The notes below the pieces were generated by a model, which saw only the letters and a program-made list of their open reading frames with translations, was not told the DNA's origin and did no database searches. From assembly GCA_964614795.1 (NCBI GenBank), contig CAZTME010000056.1, positions 1 through 7,355 of the forward strand: a stretch of 7,355 nt of DNA. Reading direction: 5' to 3'. The stretch is from CAZTME01 sp964614795. GTDB lineage: Bacteria; Patescibacteriota; Microgenomatia; UBA1400; PJMF01. How positions within the stretch are numbered: the first letter of the stretch is position 1; the number at the start of each line of letters is the position of its first letter. Made by a program: the position numbers and the translations under genes. Below are positions 1 to 5,639 of this stretch, piece after piece.

Positions 1-2
1 AT

Positions 3-1067
3 TTTGTTAAAGGAAAGAGAGATATTTTTGCTGATGAAAGAACCGTTCTCACACAAACTAGAGTTCTTATTGGGAATGAAATTATTGATAAAATCTCTTT
101 CAGAGCAAAATCAACTGAATCAAAAAATGAAAACAAAATAGATATTCTACGATGTATTTTGGTTAAATTATTGAATTTCGCGGACAATATCTCCAGACAA
201 ACCTATTTAAAAAGGAGAATTTCTTTATCTTTCTTACTATCTTCATATGGAAAAAACAGTCTTCAAGAGGCCATTCAACATAGATTACCTGATGATATCG
301 AAGAATTCATTTCTTTTTCTTCTCCTGAAAATGAGGAGTTATTAATCGATTTTTCAACAGAAACACCTCAAAATGCGATAGGTGAAAGTGGAGAGTGGTT
401 GAAAAAGAGAAAAAAGAACAGGTTGTTAGCTTCAGAATGGATGCGTTTAGCTAAACAACAAGCTGGTGTACCCTGGTTAATTACTACAATTGCAACCTTA
501 TTTGTAGAAAAATGGGAGCTATTAAGTTATGTAATGTTTAATTTATTCACATTGAAAAATAATTGTCGAGAATTACCAATAAAAATTAATGATCAAGCAA
601 CTGGAATGCACATTCATTTTTGGATTCGAAGAGATTCTGTCATTGAAGATATTATTTCACTTGGCGAATTGTTGAGGGATTTTTCCAAAGCCAATATTGT
701 TAAACACATAATCCCAGCATCAGCACCCACTTCAGAAGCTAGAGAGGAAGATGGAATCAATAGTCTTGGATATAATTATGCGCAACAACTAAGACAACAT
801 CGGCTGATTAGAGATTTATCGCAAATGTTTATGAGAGTCAATCATTCTGCTAATCACGCAGATCATCCCAATTCAATTACTCTAAAAACTGACACGGGAG
901 CGAAAATGCAAATTTCGTTCTCTAAACTTGACGAGAATGTTAATTTAGATGAGATTCATGGAAGAATATTTGGCTGTAAAAAACCGGTAGAATTGGCAGA
1001 TGATTACACAATTAAGAGATCCCGTGGAACAAACAGGGTTTCAAAGCATATATTTAAGCCTGGATAA
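3..1067 (+). CDS. Unrecognised protein, 5'-truncated by the window edge
   Basis: The frame is open from base 3 to the TAA at 1065-1067, giving 354 visible residues and no in-frame ATG before the internal TTG at 159. The real start is therefore most likely outside the window; the TTG at 159 would begin a 302-residue version but has no convincing ribosome binding site. I do not recognise the family. The chain looks soluble and mixed in charge. There is a basic run, LKKRKKNR, about 133 residues into the visible chain. A moderately hydrophobic stretch follows (WLITTIATLFVEKWELLSYV), broken by charged residues, so it is probably a buried helix and not a membrane span. A His-rich piece (NHSANHADH) lies near the C-terminus, and the tail is basic. 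No signal peptide can be judged. It is followed by a 275-bp gap before glyA, so it is probably a separate transcription unit. Confidence 0.7.
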   Translation, partial: FVKGKRDIFADERTVLTQTRVLIGNEIIDKISFRAKSTESKNENKIDILRCILVKLLNFADNISRQTYLKRRISLSFLLSSYGKNSLQEAIQHRLPDDIEEFISFSSPENEELLIDFSTETPQNAIGESGEWLKKRKKNRLLASEWMRLAKQQAGVPWLITTIATLFVEKWELLSYVMFNLFTLKNNCRELPIKINDQATGMHIHFWIRRDSVIEDIISLGELLRDFSKANIVKHIIPASAPTSEAREEDGINSLGYNYAQQLRQHRLIRDLSQMFMRVNHSANHADHPNSITLKTDTGAKMQISFSKLDENVNLDEIHGRIFGCKKPVELADDYTIKRSRGTNRVSKHIFKPG

Positions 1068-1108
1068 TAATTCAATTTCATCTCAAAACAAATTAAACTT
1101 CTTAATTA

Positions 1109-1130
1109 TCCCACCCCTTTGCGGTTGGGA
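1109..1130 (+). terminator. Weak hairpin after the first gene
   Basis: TCCCA (1109-1113) pairs with TGGGA (1126-1130); CC/GG extends the stem after one mismatch, leaving a 6-nt loop. It lies 42 bp past the stop of the first gene. No T-run follows, so it is a poor intrinsic terminator and may be only an RNA 3' end structure. Confidence 0.25.
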
Positions 1131-1202
1131 GAGGATGTGTTACATTTCAATTGTAGTGAGATAGATTTCAAAAGTCGGTCTTGTACCAAATAAAGATCTG
1201 GA

Positions 1203-1230
1203 TTGAGGGTTTTTTAAAACCTGCTATTCT
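1203..1230 (+). promoter_or_regulatory. Candidate glyA promoter
   Basis: TTGAGG (1203-1208), a 16-bp spacer, then TATTCT (1225-1230) preceded by TGC, which gives an extended -10. A second possible -10, GATAAT, lies at 1262-1267 but has no good -35. The same stretch holds an inverted repeat, GGTTTT-TT-AAAACC (1208-1221), followed by seven T at 1232-1238, so part of it could instead end transcription from the left. Confidence 0.3.
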
Positions 1231-1342
1231 GTTTTTTTATTTATATTTAAATGAGATGGTGGATAATAGATAGAAATTGAGCCAACGTATTGATAAAAAT
1301 GAAATTTTGAAACAAAAATTATTAAATTTTGGAAAGGCAACT

Positions 1343-2659
1343 ATGAAAAAAGATGTTATTTTTCAATTAATCAAAAAAGAAGAGAAGCGTCAAAAGCAAA
1401 AAATCGGCCTTATTCCTTCAGAAAACAATACCTCACCTGCGGTCAGCGCGGTTTTGGATAGTTGTTTGTCCAATAAATATTCGGAAGGTTATCCTTTTAG
1501 GCGTTATTACGAAGGCAATCAATTTATTGATGAAATTGAGTCTTTGGCTCAAGAAAGAGTGAAAACATTGTTTCAAGTGCCTTATGTAAACGTTCAACCA
1601 TATTCCGGCAGTCCGGCCAATCTAGCCATTTATTTTGCCTTGATGAAGCCTGGAGAAACGCTCATGGGTTTGAAATTATCCAATGGTGGTCATCTCACTC
1701 ATGGACATCCTAATGTCACAGCTTCTGGCACATTTTATAAATCGGTTCAGTATGGGGTCAAAGAGAACGCCAGAATTAACTTTGAAGAAGTAGAAGAGTT
1801 GGCCAAAAAACACAAACCCAAAGTGATTGTGGCCGGTAACACCGCTTATCCTTTCGAACTGGAGTTTGCCAAATTTAGAGAAATTGCCGATCAAGTTGGC
1901 GCTTGGCTGGTGGCGGATATTTCTCATGTCACCGGCTTAGTGGTTGGCGGACAACATCAAAGTCCGGTGCCATACGCCGACGTGATTATGTCTACCACCC
2001 ATAAAACATTTAGAGGACCAAGAGGGGCAATGATTATGGTGACTCAAAGAGGTATGGAAAAAGACCCTGAACTTGGAAAAAAAATCGATAGCGCCATAAT
2101 TCCTGGTTTGCAAGGTGGCCCCCATAATGCCACCACTGCCGGAATTGCCATTGCGGCCAGTGAAGCCCTAACTCCCGAATTTAAAAAATACGCCAAGCAA
2201 ATTAGAAAAAATGCCGACACTTTGGCAAATGCTCTGCAAAAACACGGATTGGACTTGGTGGGAGGTGGTACGGAAACACATTTGATGGTGATTGATTTAA
2301 CAAAAATTGGTGTGGGTCTGGGCGTGCAAACCGCTTTTGCTATGGATGTGGCCGGCATGTATGCCAATAGAAATACCGTGCCAACCGAACAAGGCTCCCC
2401 ATTTTATCCCTCCGGAGTGCGAGTGGGAACACCACTGGTTACAACCAGAGGCATGAAGGAAGCGGAAATGAAACTTATAGCAGGTTGGATCAAGAAAGTG
2501 GCGGAAAGAGTGGGGGAGCGCTGGCCGGTCTTGCCCCAAAAAGGCAGGCAAGAATACATCAAAACTTTCAGGCAAGAAGCGTTGAAGGATAAAGAATTGA
2601 AGATTATTTCTCAAGAAGTAAAAGAGTTAACAAGCAACTTTCCTCTTTTTTCCTGGTGA
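1343..2659 (+). CDS. glyA: Serine hydroxymethyltransferase (GlyA)
   Basis: Cytoplasmic PLP enzyme that converts L-serine and tetrahydrofolate to glycine and 5,10-methylene-THF, the main entry of one-carbon units. I chose the ATG at 1343, giving 438 residues, because GGAAAGG lies 5 nt upstream and because the family normally starts just before a segment like KKDVIFQLIKKEEKRQ. The frame also runs up to a TTG at 1277, adding 22 residues with no family resemblance. Family landmarks in order (438-residue numbering): LIPSEN near 23; YSEGYPFRRYYEG near 46-58; GGHLTHG at 115-121; ADISHVTG with the PLP-contacting Asp192 and His195; STTHKTFRGPRG with Schiff-base Lys221; GLQGGPHN near 255; and PSGVRVGTPLVTTRGM near the C-terminal domain. 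All expected active-site motifs are intact and the length is normal. It converges on fkbM across a fold-back repeat that begins 22 bp after its stop. It supplies the substrate of FolD, encoded about 3 kb downstream but not in the same operon. Confidence 0.97.
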   Translation: MKKDVIFQLIKKEEKRQKQKIGLIPSENNTSPAVSAVLDSCLSNKYSEGYPFRRYYEGNQFIDEIESLAQERVKTLFQVPYVNVQPYSGSPANLAIYFALMKPGETLMGLKLSNGGHLTHGHPNVTASGTFYKSVQYGVKENARINFEEVEELAKKHKPKVIVAGNTAYPFELEFAKFREIADQVGAWLVADISHVTGLVVGGQHQSPVPYADVIMSTTHKTFRGPRGAMIMVTQRGMEKDPELGKKIDSAIIPGLQGGPHNATTAGIAIAASEALTPEFKKYAKQIRKNADTLANALQKHGLDLVGGGTETHLMVIDLTKIGVGLGVQTAFAMDVAGMYANRNTVPTEQGSPFYPSGVRVGTPLVTTRGMKEAEMKLIAGWIKKVAERVGERWPVLPQKGRQEYIKTFRQEALKDKELKIISQEVKELTSNFPLFSW

Positions 2660-2680
2660 GATTTACCGAAAACTTCTTTA

Positions 2681-2843
2681 GAGTTGTCGCGCAATAAGAA
2701 CATGAATAAATTTGATATATATTTTGGAACATTTTCAAGGCGCTTGCGACTGATAGTAGCTAAAGCTACTTGAGGGAGCAAGCAACGTATGAAAATGAAC
2801 AAAAGATGAGCAAATGAATCGTGTTGTTATTGTGCGACAAGTC
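2681..2843 (+). repeat. MITE-like fold-back repeat, copy 1
   Basis: A 163-bp element with terminal inverted repeats: GAGTTGTCGCGCAATAA at the left and TTATTGTGCGACAAGTC at the right. The two differ by one mismatch and one G.U-type change. The whole element is a long imperfect palindrome with arms of about 80 nt. At its centre are GCTTGC (2742-2747)/GCAAGC (2778-2783) and the perfect hairpin AGTAGCT-AA-AGCTACT (2755-2770). It matches the reverse complement of 5258-5419 at roughly 85% by eye. There is no coding capacity. It lies 22 bp after the glyA stop and is followed by six T (2844-2849), so it may also serve as a terminator between the convergent glyA and fkbM. No clear target-site duplication is seen. 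Confidence 0.85.
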
Positions 2844-3050
2844 TTTTTTATCAATTTGGCTCTTTTTTTCTTTGTACAACGAGTCTGTTGACTCAATCGA
2901 ATATGCGCATCGGTGTTAGTGTGCCTTGCAAAAATCATAATAAAACCAATTTTTGATATAGCAAACTCAAAACTGAATGACACTTTCTTGTTGCTCGCTC
3001 AATTTGGTTTGAGACCTGTAAAACTGACATTTGCTTTGAAAGTGTAATCG
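2844..3050. other. Gene-free stretch downstream of fkbM, with nested inverted repeat
   Basis: No convincing gene. An outer inverted repeat, ACACTTTC (2980-2987) with GAAAGTGT (3038-3045), encloses a smaller hairpin, CTCAA (2998-3002)/TTGAG (3009-3013). This lies directly past the fkbM stop and could shape the 3' end of its mRNA, although no T-run follows on that strand. Pieces such as TTTGATATAG (2953-2962) and TTGTTGCTCGCTC (2988-3000) resemble interior parts of the fold-back repeat arms and may be a decayed copy. That resemblance is weak. Confidence 0.35.
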
Positions 3051-3770
3051 TTATTGAGTGAATGACAGTATTTGTAAAACCGGCTCTTTTGTTTGAATGA
3101 TTTTTCTTGATAATTCGTCGCCGAGATGAAAGCCTTTTTTTTCTAGATTGTCTGCAAAATTGGCAAGATCTTGGCCTTTTTTGGCATGCACTTCAACAAT
3201 GATTCGCTCGATTTTAGCCAACAGATTATTTTTACTTAAATCGGCAATTATATCCCATTCACTACCTTCAGCATCCAGTTTTAATAAATCAATTTTATTG
3301 CGTTGGTGAGGGCGAAGTTTTTCAATGATTAACTCACTTAATCTGGCAGAAGGCACGCTAACGGGAATCATCCCTTCTTGAAATCCATTCCAAGCACCCG
3401 CAAAAAGTGATGAAGACATTAGCCAATCTTGCTCTTGATCTGCAAAAAGTGTTACGTGAGAACTCGAATTATTTGTTAAAGCTAAATTTCTCAGTTCAAC
3501 ATTACGCACTCGATTTTCAAGACAATTCTTCTGAAGAAATTTGAAGTTTAAAGGGTGCGGTTCGATGCTTAAAATTTGACTATCGGGATATAAATGTTTG
3601 AAATACAGAGTGGTTAATCCAATATGGCCGCCGGCATCAATAATTAATGGTGTGTCGTTATCGAACTCGCAGTAATAGCAGTGATTAGTAAATATTTCTC
3701 GCTTGAGTTTATAAAATTCATCTTTGTTTTGAAAAAAAATTGTGTAATCAAAAAGTGTGGTTTGAAGCAT
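3051..3770 (-). CDS. FkbM-family SAM-dependent methyltransferase
   Basis: A 239-residue Rossmann-fold methyltransferase of the FkbM type. Families with this fold transfer a methyl group from S-adenosylmethionine, often to a sugar or polyketide hydroxyl; the substrate here cannot be read from sequence. Visible landmarks: motif I LIIDAGGHIG at 42-51, the SAM-binding Gly loop; acidic Glu70 at the end of strand 2 in LSIEPHP; the FkbM hallmark LLKLDAEGSEWDII at 162-175, with Asp166, Glu168 and Glu171; and IVEVH at 191-195. There is no signal peptide or membrane span. Length is normal and the domain is complete. The ATG at 3770 has no evident Shine-Dalgarno site. It is the only minus-strand gene in the AT-rich part. 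It is bracketed by inverted ends of the fold-back repeat family (2681 and 3823), a hint that it may be passenger DNA. FkbM genes are common accessory genes in glycan clusters, but no glycosyltransferase is present here. Confidence 0.9.
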   Translation of the reverse strand: MLQTTLFDYTIFFQNKDEFYKLKREIFTNHCYYCEFDNDTPLIIDAGGHIGLTTLYFKHLYPDSQILSIEPHPLNFKFLQKNCLENRVRNVELRNLALTNNSSSHVTLFADQEQDWLMSSSLFAGAWNGFQEGMIPVSVPSARLSELIIEKLRPHQRNKIDLLKLDAEGSEWDIIADLSKNNLLAKIERIIVEVHAKKGQDLANFADNLEKKGFHLGDELSRKIIQTKEPVLQILSFTQ

Positions 3771-3783
3771 TGGAAATTATTTT

Positions 3784-3828
3784 TCTAATCAAATTAATTC
3801 ATGTTCTTATTGCGCGACAAGTCTAATA
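3784..3828 (-). repeat. Solo end of the fold-back repeat upstream of fkbM
   Basis: About 40 bp nearly identical to the right end of copy 2 (3787-3828 against 5384-5425, one mismatch by eye). It ends in TTATTGCGCGACAAGTC followed by TAATA. Only the outer arm is present; the central hairpin and opposite arm are missing. It faces the left arm of copy 1 across fkbM, forming an inverted pair. It also lies immediately upstream of the fkbM start and may contribute promoter bases (TTGTCG, 18 bp, TAATTT on the minus strand), which is speculative. Confidence 0.8.
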
Positions 3829-4136
3829 ATTTGATCTTCTCCTGAGAAAAAATCAGCTAAAAATTCTCTATCTAAGTTATCTGATTAGTTTCAGCAACAA
3901 GTTTATTATAACTGAAAATCGCATGATGCATTTGGCATGACGATTATAGATTGCCGGAGTAAACTCAAAATCAAATTACAGATTAGAAGTTCAAAACTCA
4001 TTTTTACTCAATTGATCAATTGAGTAGTCATCAATTCCTCTTGAGAACTCAAATTTTTTTAGCATCAGTCTGAAATAGACTCGATACTTTCTGAAGTATG
4101 TATTCCTTTAGCAGAATCGAAGACAAAATGTGAACT
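3829..4136. other. Gene-free AT-rich intergenic stretch upstream of nfo
   Basis: No gene is supported. It holds a perfect 22-bp palindrome (4005-4026), a short stem TTGAG-AA-CTCAA (4041-4052) followed by seven T (4054-4060), and a small hairpin ATACTT-TCTG-AAGTAT (4084-4099). The TTGAG and CTCAA segments of the first two could also pair with each other, so alternative folds exist if the region is transcribed. No gene on the plus strand precedes it closely, so what would be terminated is unclear. Confidence 0.4.
4005..4026. repeat. Perfect 22-bp palindrome upstream of nfo
   Basis: Half-site TACTCAATTGA followed by its exact reverse complement. It lies about 135 bp before the nfo start. The DNA symmetry would suit a dimeric regulator. 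As RNA it has little room for a loop, so an operator or a replication/recombination-type site is more plausible than a terminator. No regulator is encoded nearby. Confidence 0.5.
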
Positions 4137-4137
4137 A

Positions 4138-4146
4138 TGGTAAAAT
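4138..4146 (+). promoter_or_regulatory. Extended -10 candidate for nfo
   Basis: TGGTAAAAT matches the extended -10 pattern TGnTATAAT with one change. The -35 region is weak. It overlaps the first possible ATG (4137) of the nfo frame, so a transcript from it would start near 4153 and could only be translated from the ATG at 4161. Confidence 0.4.
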
Positions 4147-4160
4147 TTTCCAAGGAAAAA

Positions 4161-5216
4161 ATGCAAAAACAATTACAAAGATTAGTTGGTGCTCATGTGA
4201 GTGCTTCGGGTGGTGTTCACAAAGCGATTGAACGAGCACACAGCATTGGCTGTTCGTGCGTGCAAGTCTTTTCGGGCAGTCCTCGGGTTTGGGCCAAAGG
4301 CGATTTGAGTAAATTAAGTAGGGAAAAAATCGCTTCAGAGTGTGAAAAATATGAGGTTAAACCAATCTTTACCCATGCGCTTTATTTGGTAAATTTGGCT
4401 AGTGAAAATCCGGAATTAATAGAAAAATCTCTCAATTCTTTAACCTATGAATTAAATTTTGATGCTCTCATTGGTGGGGCAGGAGTGATTGTTCACTTGG
4501 GGAGTCATAAGGGTTTGGGTTTTGCGGCTGTCCGCGAACAATTGGTTGCTCTCCTAGATCAATTATTGGCAAAAACTCCAACTCAATCCAAATTATTAAT
4601 TGAAAACGCGGCCAGCCGCAACGGCAAAATAGGCGGGGATTTACACGAAATTCAATACTTACTCACTCAGTTGGAAAAAAAAGGAAAATGGGTGACTAAG
4701 AAGCGAGCAGGCTGGTGTTTTGATACTTGTCATGGCTTTGCCGGTGGATATTATTTGGGTGCTAAACCTCCCAATTTAGAGCAAGTCTTAACTTCAGAAA
4801 AAAATCAATCTACTCAAGCTCCTTTAGTCTCTCAAAATATCTCATCATCACCAATATCAACTGACCGGGAGAAACTTCATTCTTCCAAATTTGAACATTC
4901 TTCAACGATTCAAAATTCGCTTTTTTCATCAGTTGAGAAAGACAAAACTCCTCTTTCGGCCTATCAAACAATTAAAAAATTAGATTTATTTAACACTCTA
5001 ACATGCATTCATGTAAATGATAGTAAAGATGTTTTGGGTAGCAACAGAGACAGACATGCCAATTTGGGAGAGGGTTTAATTGATCCCGAAGATTTGCATT
5101 GGTTTTTAACTCAAGAGGAACTATTAACGATTCCCGTTATTTCCGAAGCGCCCGGTTTTGACAATCAGGGTCCGGATAAAGAAAATATCGATAGACTTAA
5201 GAAGTTGATTGGCTAA
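4161..5216 (+). CDS. nfo: Endonuclease IV (AP endonuclease) with Ser-rich insertion
   Basis: Tri-zinc AP endonuclease that cuts DNA 5' to abasic sites in base excision repair. I prefer the ATG at 4161 (351 residues): AAGGA lies 4 nt upstream and the family starts just before GAHVSASGG. The ATG at 4137 adds eight residues and overlaps a likely -10. All nine metal ligands of the family are visible (351 numbering): His72 (THALYLVNLAS), His112 (VHLGSHKG), Glu148 (LLIENAAS), Asp188 and His191 (FDTCHGFAGGY), His284 (IHVNDSK), Asp297 and His299 (DRHANLGEG), and Glu329 (ISEAPG). The enzyme is therefore probably active. The segment between DTCHGFAGGY and IHVNDSK is about 85 residues where the family has about 30. 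The extra part (about 206-264) is rich in Ser, Gln, Thr and Lys, looks disordered and reads in frame. It stands alone between intergenic gaps. There is no terminator hairpin after it except repeat copy 2. Confidence 0.95.
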   Translation: MQKQLQRLVGAHVSASGGVHKAIERAHSIGCSCVQVFSGSPRVWAKGDLSKLSREKIASECEKYEVKPIFTHALYLVNLASENPELIEKSLNSLTYELNFDALIGGAGVIVHLGSHKGLGFAAVREQLVALLDQLLAKTPTQSKLLIENAASRNGKIGGDLHEIQYLLTQLEKKGKWVTKKRAGWCFDTCHGFAGGYYLGAKPPNLEQVLTSEKNQSTQAPLVSQNISSSPISTDREKLHSSKFEHSSTIQNSLFSSVEKDKTPLSAYQTIKKLDLFNTLTCIHVNDSKDVLGSNRDRHANLGEGLIDPEDLHWFLTQEELLTIPVISEAPGFDNQGPDKENIDRLKKLIG

Positions 5217-5238
5217 TTTATTCTTTATCTTTTTATTT

Positions 5239-5254
5239 GATTTGTCGCGCAATA
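5239..5254 (+). repeat. Tip of an older, interrupted fold-back repeat
   Basis: GATTTGTCGCGCAATA repeats the terminal sequence GACTTGTCGCGCAATA with one change, and lies 3 bp before copy 2. Joined to 5427-5449 across copy 2, it rebuilds the outer arm of another copy, so it reads as the left remnant of a nested insertion. Confidence 0.65.
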
Positions 5255-5257
5255 TTA

Positions 5258-5419
5258 GACTTGTCGCACAATAACAAAACGGTTTCTTTGTTTATCTTTT
5301 GGCCATTTTCTGTGTTGCTTGCTCCATCAAGTAGTACGGGCTACTATCAGTCGCAAGCGCCTTAAAAATGAGCCAAAATCTATATCAAATTAACTCATGT
5401 TCTTATTGCGCGACAAGTC
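5258..5419 (-). repeat. MITE-like fold-back repeat, copy 2
   Basis: A 162-bp element bounded by GACTTGTCGCACAATAA and TTATTGCGCGACAAGTC, inverted relative to copy 1. The central stem is conserved (AGTAG 5330-5334/CTACT 5341-5345; GCTTGC 5317-5322/GCAAGC 5353-5358), but the six-base loop is TACGGG where copy 1, read in the same sense, has CTTTAG. The flanks read ATATTA on the left and TAATAT on the right, so the inverted repeat may extend outward by several bases or include a TA target duplication; the sequence cannot decide. It lies 41 bp after nfo and 220 bp before folD. No transposase gene is within or beside it. Confidence 0.85.
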
Positions 5420-5639
5420 TAATATCACGGCCTCTTTGTTCATCTTTTGTGTCTTCAAAACTAAGACTCGAGTTATTTGATCAATCGAATTTTCAGATAC
5501 AACAAGAAAGATCATAATAAATCAGAGATTTTAATTTAACCCTCCTCACATAAATCCCAGACCATCAAATCACCTGGGCATTGAGGAGCCACAAGGTTTG
5601 CTGTATTCAAGCTTCACTCTCTAGGTTAAAATACAGTCT
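5420..5639. other. Gene-free stretch between repeat copy 2 and folD
   Basis: No gene is supported. Bases 5427-5449 match the internal arm of the repeat (5279-5301) at 20 of 23 positions and probably belong to the interrupted older copy. Further right, CCCAG (5556-5560) can pair with CTGGG (5574-5578) around a 13-nt loop without a T-run. The last 15 bases hold the likely folD -10. Confidence 0.5.
5604..5632 (+). promoter_or_regulatory. Candidate folD promoter giving a leaderless mRNA
   Basis: TAAAAT (5627-5632) ends 7 bp before the folD ATG (5640). TATTCA (5604-5609) stands at 17-bp spacing as a weak -35. Initiation would fall at or next to the A of the start codon. The 7 nt between -10 and ATG contain no Shine-Dalgarno sequence, consistent with a leaderless transcript. 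Confidence 0.45.

Noticed and set aside
1277..1342. TTG start of glyA at 1277
   Set aside because: The extra 22 residues lack family similarity, whereas the ATG at 1343 has GGAAAGG at proper spacing and fits the family start.
1676..2614. Minus-strand open frames opposite glyA (1676-1927, 1937-2125, 2044-2367, 2297-2614)
   Set aside because: They lie wholly antisense to a well-conserved glyA, have no family-like motifs and overlap each other.
2611..2983. Minus-strand frames of 63 and 82 residues across repeat copy 1
   Set aside because: Their sequence is largely the fold-back repeat, with low-complexity Ser/Phe/Lys residues and no start signal. The repeat explains them.
2681..5449. CRISPR array from the repeated ends
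   Set aside because: The repeats are few, inverted and widely spaced without uniform spacers, and no cas gene is present.
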